In this document: piece after piece, positions 62,172 to 64,000 of the stretch | How the letters are laid out: each line of letters begins with the position of its first letter | Position numbering within the stretch: the first letter of the stretch is position 1 | Assembly: GCA_042408595.1 (NCBI GenBank) | Contig: JBHOQX010000041.1 | Span: 1-64,000 of the forward strand | Direction: 5' to 3' | From: JBHOQX01 sp042408595 | Lineage (GTDB): Bacteria > Chloroflexota > Chloroflexia > Chloroflexales > Roseiflexaceae | DNA length: 64,000 nucleotides | Position numbers and translations under genes: made by a program | The notes under the pieces: generated by a model | Seen by the model: the letters and a program-made list of their open reading frames with translations, nothing else | Databases searched by the model: none | What the model was told of the DNA's origin: nothing

Positions 62172-63161
62172 ATGGGCATCATCGGGTACGCCGCCGCGCT
62201 CGAGCAGTTCGGCCCGAACGAACTGCTCGACTACTGCCGTCTGGCGGAGCGGCAGGGCTTCCGCGGCGTGATGGCCGCCGATCATTTTCAGCCGTGGGTG
62301 CCGCAGCAGGGGCACAACGGCTTCGTCTGGTCCTTCATGGCGGCGCTCGGCGCGACGACCAGCGAGCTCACCTTCGGCCCCGGCGTTACCTGTCCGTCGT
62401 TCCGCTACCACCCGGCGGTCGTGGCGCAGGCCGCAGCGACGCAGGCGGCGATGACCCCCGGGCGCTTCTGGCTCGGCCTGGGCAGCGGCGAGGCGCTGAA
62501 CGAGCATGTCGTCGGTGGTGTGTGGCCGGAGCCGCATGTCCGCCTCAAGATGATGCAGGAGGCGGTCGAGATCATCAAGAAGCTATTTACTGGCAAGGTC
62601 GCACGGCACGACAACGGGCGCTATTTCACCATGGAGCGCGTGCGCCTGTGGACGCTGCCGCCGGAGCCGGCGCCGATCTACATCGCCACCGCCGGGCCGG
62701 TGACGGCCGAGTGGACCGGCGCGCACTGCGATGGCCTGATCACGCCGGGCGCGAGCCTGGAGAAGCTGCAGATGCTGCTCGACAAGTTCGCCGAGGGCGC
62801 GCGCGCGGCAGGCAAGAACCCCGAGACAATGCCGAAGCTCCTCCAGTTGCATATGTCCTGGGCGACGACGGAGGAGGAAGCCATGCAGAACGCGCTGCGC
62901 GAATGGCCCAACGGCGGCATGCCCTTCCCGAAGCAAGACATCCGCTCGCCGGAGGACTTCGCCGAGATCGCGAAACTGGTGCGTCCGGAGCATTTCAAGA
63001 ACCGGATGCTGATCTCGCCGGACCTGGACGAGCACCGCGCCTACATGCAGCGGTTCATCGACCTGGGCTTCACCGAAATTCACGTCCACAATGTCGGGCG
63101 CAATCAGGAGGCGTTTATCCGCGCTTTCGGCGAGCATGTTATTCCGCGGCTGCGCTGGTGA
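62172..63161 (+). CDS. LLM-class F420-dependent oxidoreductase (FGD-like)
   Basis: The 329-residue TIM-barrel protein is of the luciferase-like F420 group: MAADHFQPWVPQQGHNGFVW, GPGVTCPSFRYHPAVVAQAA, WLGLGSGEALNEHVVGG and PAPIYIATAGPVTAEW. The pattern is closest to glucose-6-phosphate dehydrogenase-type (FGD, TIGR03557-like) enzymes that reduce F420. It lies just after cofC, so it may supply F420H2 for the cluster. Substrate is not proven. Confidence 0.88.
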   Translation: MGIIGYAAALEQFGPNELLDYCRLAERQGFRGVMAADHFQPWVPQQGHNGFVWSFMAALGATTSELTFGPGVTCPSFRYHPAVVAQAAATQAAMTPGRFWLGLGSGEALNEHVVGGVWPEPHVRLKMMQEAVEIIKKLFTGKVARHDNGRYFTMERVRLWTLPPEPAPIYIATAGPVTAEWTGAHCDGLITPGASLEKLQMLLDKFAEGARAAGKNPETMPKLLQLHMSWATTEEEAMQNALREWPNGGMPFPKQDIRSPEDFAEIAKLVRPEHFKNRMLISPDLDEHRAYMQRFIDLGFTEIHVHNVGRNQEAFIRAFGEHVIPRLRW

Positions 63162-63207
63162 CAGCAAGGCGGTTCGAACACGGCACGTATAGGAGCAATG
63201 CAAGCAT

Positions 63208-63612
63208 ATGACGACGAAACTCTCAGAGCGGGCGCGCGCGTTTCTCGCGGAGCCGCGCTTCGGCGTCTTGGCGACGATCAACGCCGATGGCACGCCGCAA
63301 CTGACCACGATGTGGTACGAGCTGCAAGGCGATGAGATTCTGATGAACACCGCCGCCGGGCGGTTGAAGGAGCGGAATCTACGGCGCGATCCGCGTGTCG
63401 CCCTGTGTGTCGAAGACGGCTACCGCTACGTGACGCTCAGCGGGCGGGTGCGGCTGATCGACGATCAGGAGACGGCCCAAGCCGACATCTATCGGCTGGC
63501 GCTACGCTACCACCCCAAGGAGAAAGCCGACGAGATGGCGCAGGACTTCCGCAAGCAACACCGGATCACGATCCGGATGACGATCGAGCGTGTCAGCGAG
63601 CACTTGGAGTGA
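63208..63612 (+). CDS. PPOX-class F420-dependent oxidoreductase
   Basis: The 134-residue split-barrel protein reads ARAFLAEPRFGVLATINADG, TTMWYELQGDEILMNTAAGR, LRRDPRVALCVEDGYRYVTL, as in the pyridoxamine-oxidase-like F420 proteins (Rv1155 type). It would bind F420 and reduce a small molecule; substrate unknown. It is 46 bp after the LLM enzyme on the same strand. Confidence 0.87.
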   Translation: MTTKLSERARAFLAEPRFGVLATINADGTPQLTTMWYELQGDEILMNTAAGRLKERNLRRDPRVALCVEDGYRYVTLSGRVRLIDDQETAQADIYRLALRYHPKEKADEMAQDFRKQHRITIRMTIERVSEHLE

Positions 63613-63719
63613 CGCTCGCTCGTCTCCGAGCATCCACGCTTCGGCTTAACCGACGGGCGGTCGTCTCGACCGCTGCACGATCCTCACACAGCAAGCAGCG
63701 AGCAGCCAGGGAGCCACGC

Positions 63720-64000
63720 ATGCCGATCCCAGCGCGCGGCCTGCCGCCTGATGCGATTCTAACCACGCTGGCGGCCTACAAGCAGCATGACCTGCCCTGG
63801 CGTTCTGGGCGGGCGCTGGCCTACATCTACGACCCGGGGCAGGAGGCGCGCGATCTGCTGGCCCGCGCCTACACTCTCTTTCTGATCGAAAACGCGCTCG
63901 ACCCAACATCGTTTCCAAGCATCTTGCGGCTGGAAACCGAGGTGGTGCGCATCGTCGCCGAGCTGCTGCGCGCCCCCGAGACCGCGGCGGGCAACTTCAC
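63720..64000 (+). CDS. PLP group II decarboxylase-like protein, cut by window edge
   Basis: The 93 visible residues begin ARGLPPDAILTTLAAYKQHD, then ALAYIYDPGQEARDLLARAY and NALDPTSFPSILRLETEVVR, AELLRAPETAAGNFT. This matches the N-terminus of sphingosine-phosphate lyase/group II decarboxylase PLP enzymes; the PLP lysine lies beyond the edge. AGGGAG precedes the ATG at 63720. It follows the F420 cluster but a link is not shown. Confidence 0.72.
   Translation, partial: MPIPARGLPPDAILTTLAAYKQHDLPWRSGRALAYIYDPGQEARDLLARAYTLFLIENALDPTSFPSILRLETEVVRIVAELLRAPETAAGNF

Overview
The window is high-GC bacterial chromosome. The gene set suggests a Chloroflexota (green non-sulfur) bacterium: a DUF512 radical-SAM protein, a coenzyme F420 synthesis cluster, a duplicated glgC, and a Tat/lipobox solute-binding protein. 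That assignment is an inference from gene content, not from a marker tree. No rRNA, CRISPR array or intact prophage is visible. Two tRNAs are present.

Layout. 1-8.9 kb: a truncated response regulator, a Wzz/BY-kinase-like membrane protein with a degenerate Walker A, a sigma-like protein, a response regulator whose phospho-acceptor Asp is Glu, a two-domain wall hydrolase-like protein, ProA and a membrane protein. 9-20 kb: a secreted helical protein, DUF512 radical SAM, Der, an acyltransferase, then a histidine kinase and Na+/H+ antiporter-rhodanese operon divergent from its response regulator, and a cystathionine-synthase-like PLP enzyme. 20-36.7 kb: metabolic and secreted proteins (MBL hydrolase, fatty acid desaturase, PfkB kinase, amidohydrolase, S51 peptidase, alpha/beta hydrolase, DUF255 protein, Ada, a glycosidase-like FN3 protein, a serine protease). 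36.7-44.4 kb: acyl-CoA dehydrogenase, a decayed toxin-antitoxin pair, MFS transporter, crotonase, DUF58 and MnmE. 44.6-49.1 kb: a complete ABC importer. 49.2-50.6 kb: a lower-GC patch with a transposase fragment and a CPBP protease. 50.6-55.5 kb: flavin monooxygenase, HAD phosphatase and two GlgC paralogues. 55.6-57.9 kb: two tRNAs, L33, MoaB, YidD and a phosphoesterase. 57.9-63.6 kb: the F420 module (cofE, FbiB-type nitroreductase, cofD, cofC and two F420-dependent oxidoreductase-type genes). A PLP decarboxylase-like gene runs off the right edge.

The most notable signal is in the antiporter-rhodanese gene. Its rhodanese domain is interrupted by an in-frame TGA exactly where relatives have the second Cys of a C-x-C-P-N-E active-site motif. 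The domain continues for 42 more codons in the same frame, and a two-tier hairpin follows the TGA at the spacing expected of a bacterial SECIS. This is a candidate selenocysteine rhodanese; a TGC-to-TGA nonsense change is the alternative.

A second theme is filler DNA. Many intergenic gaps hold degenerate tandem repeats with a period of 7-8 nt, and similar material sits in frame inside mnmE and the DUF255 gene and at the N-terminus of the FbiB-like nitroreductase. A 17-bp-arm palindrome is also inserted in frame in the DUF512 gene. Other structures are a REP-like palindrome in three gaps and two operator-like palindromes spaced 42 bp apart upstream of the FN3 glycosidase-like gene.
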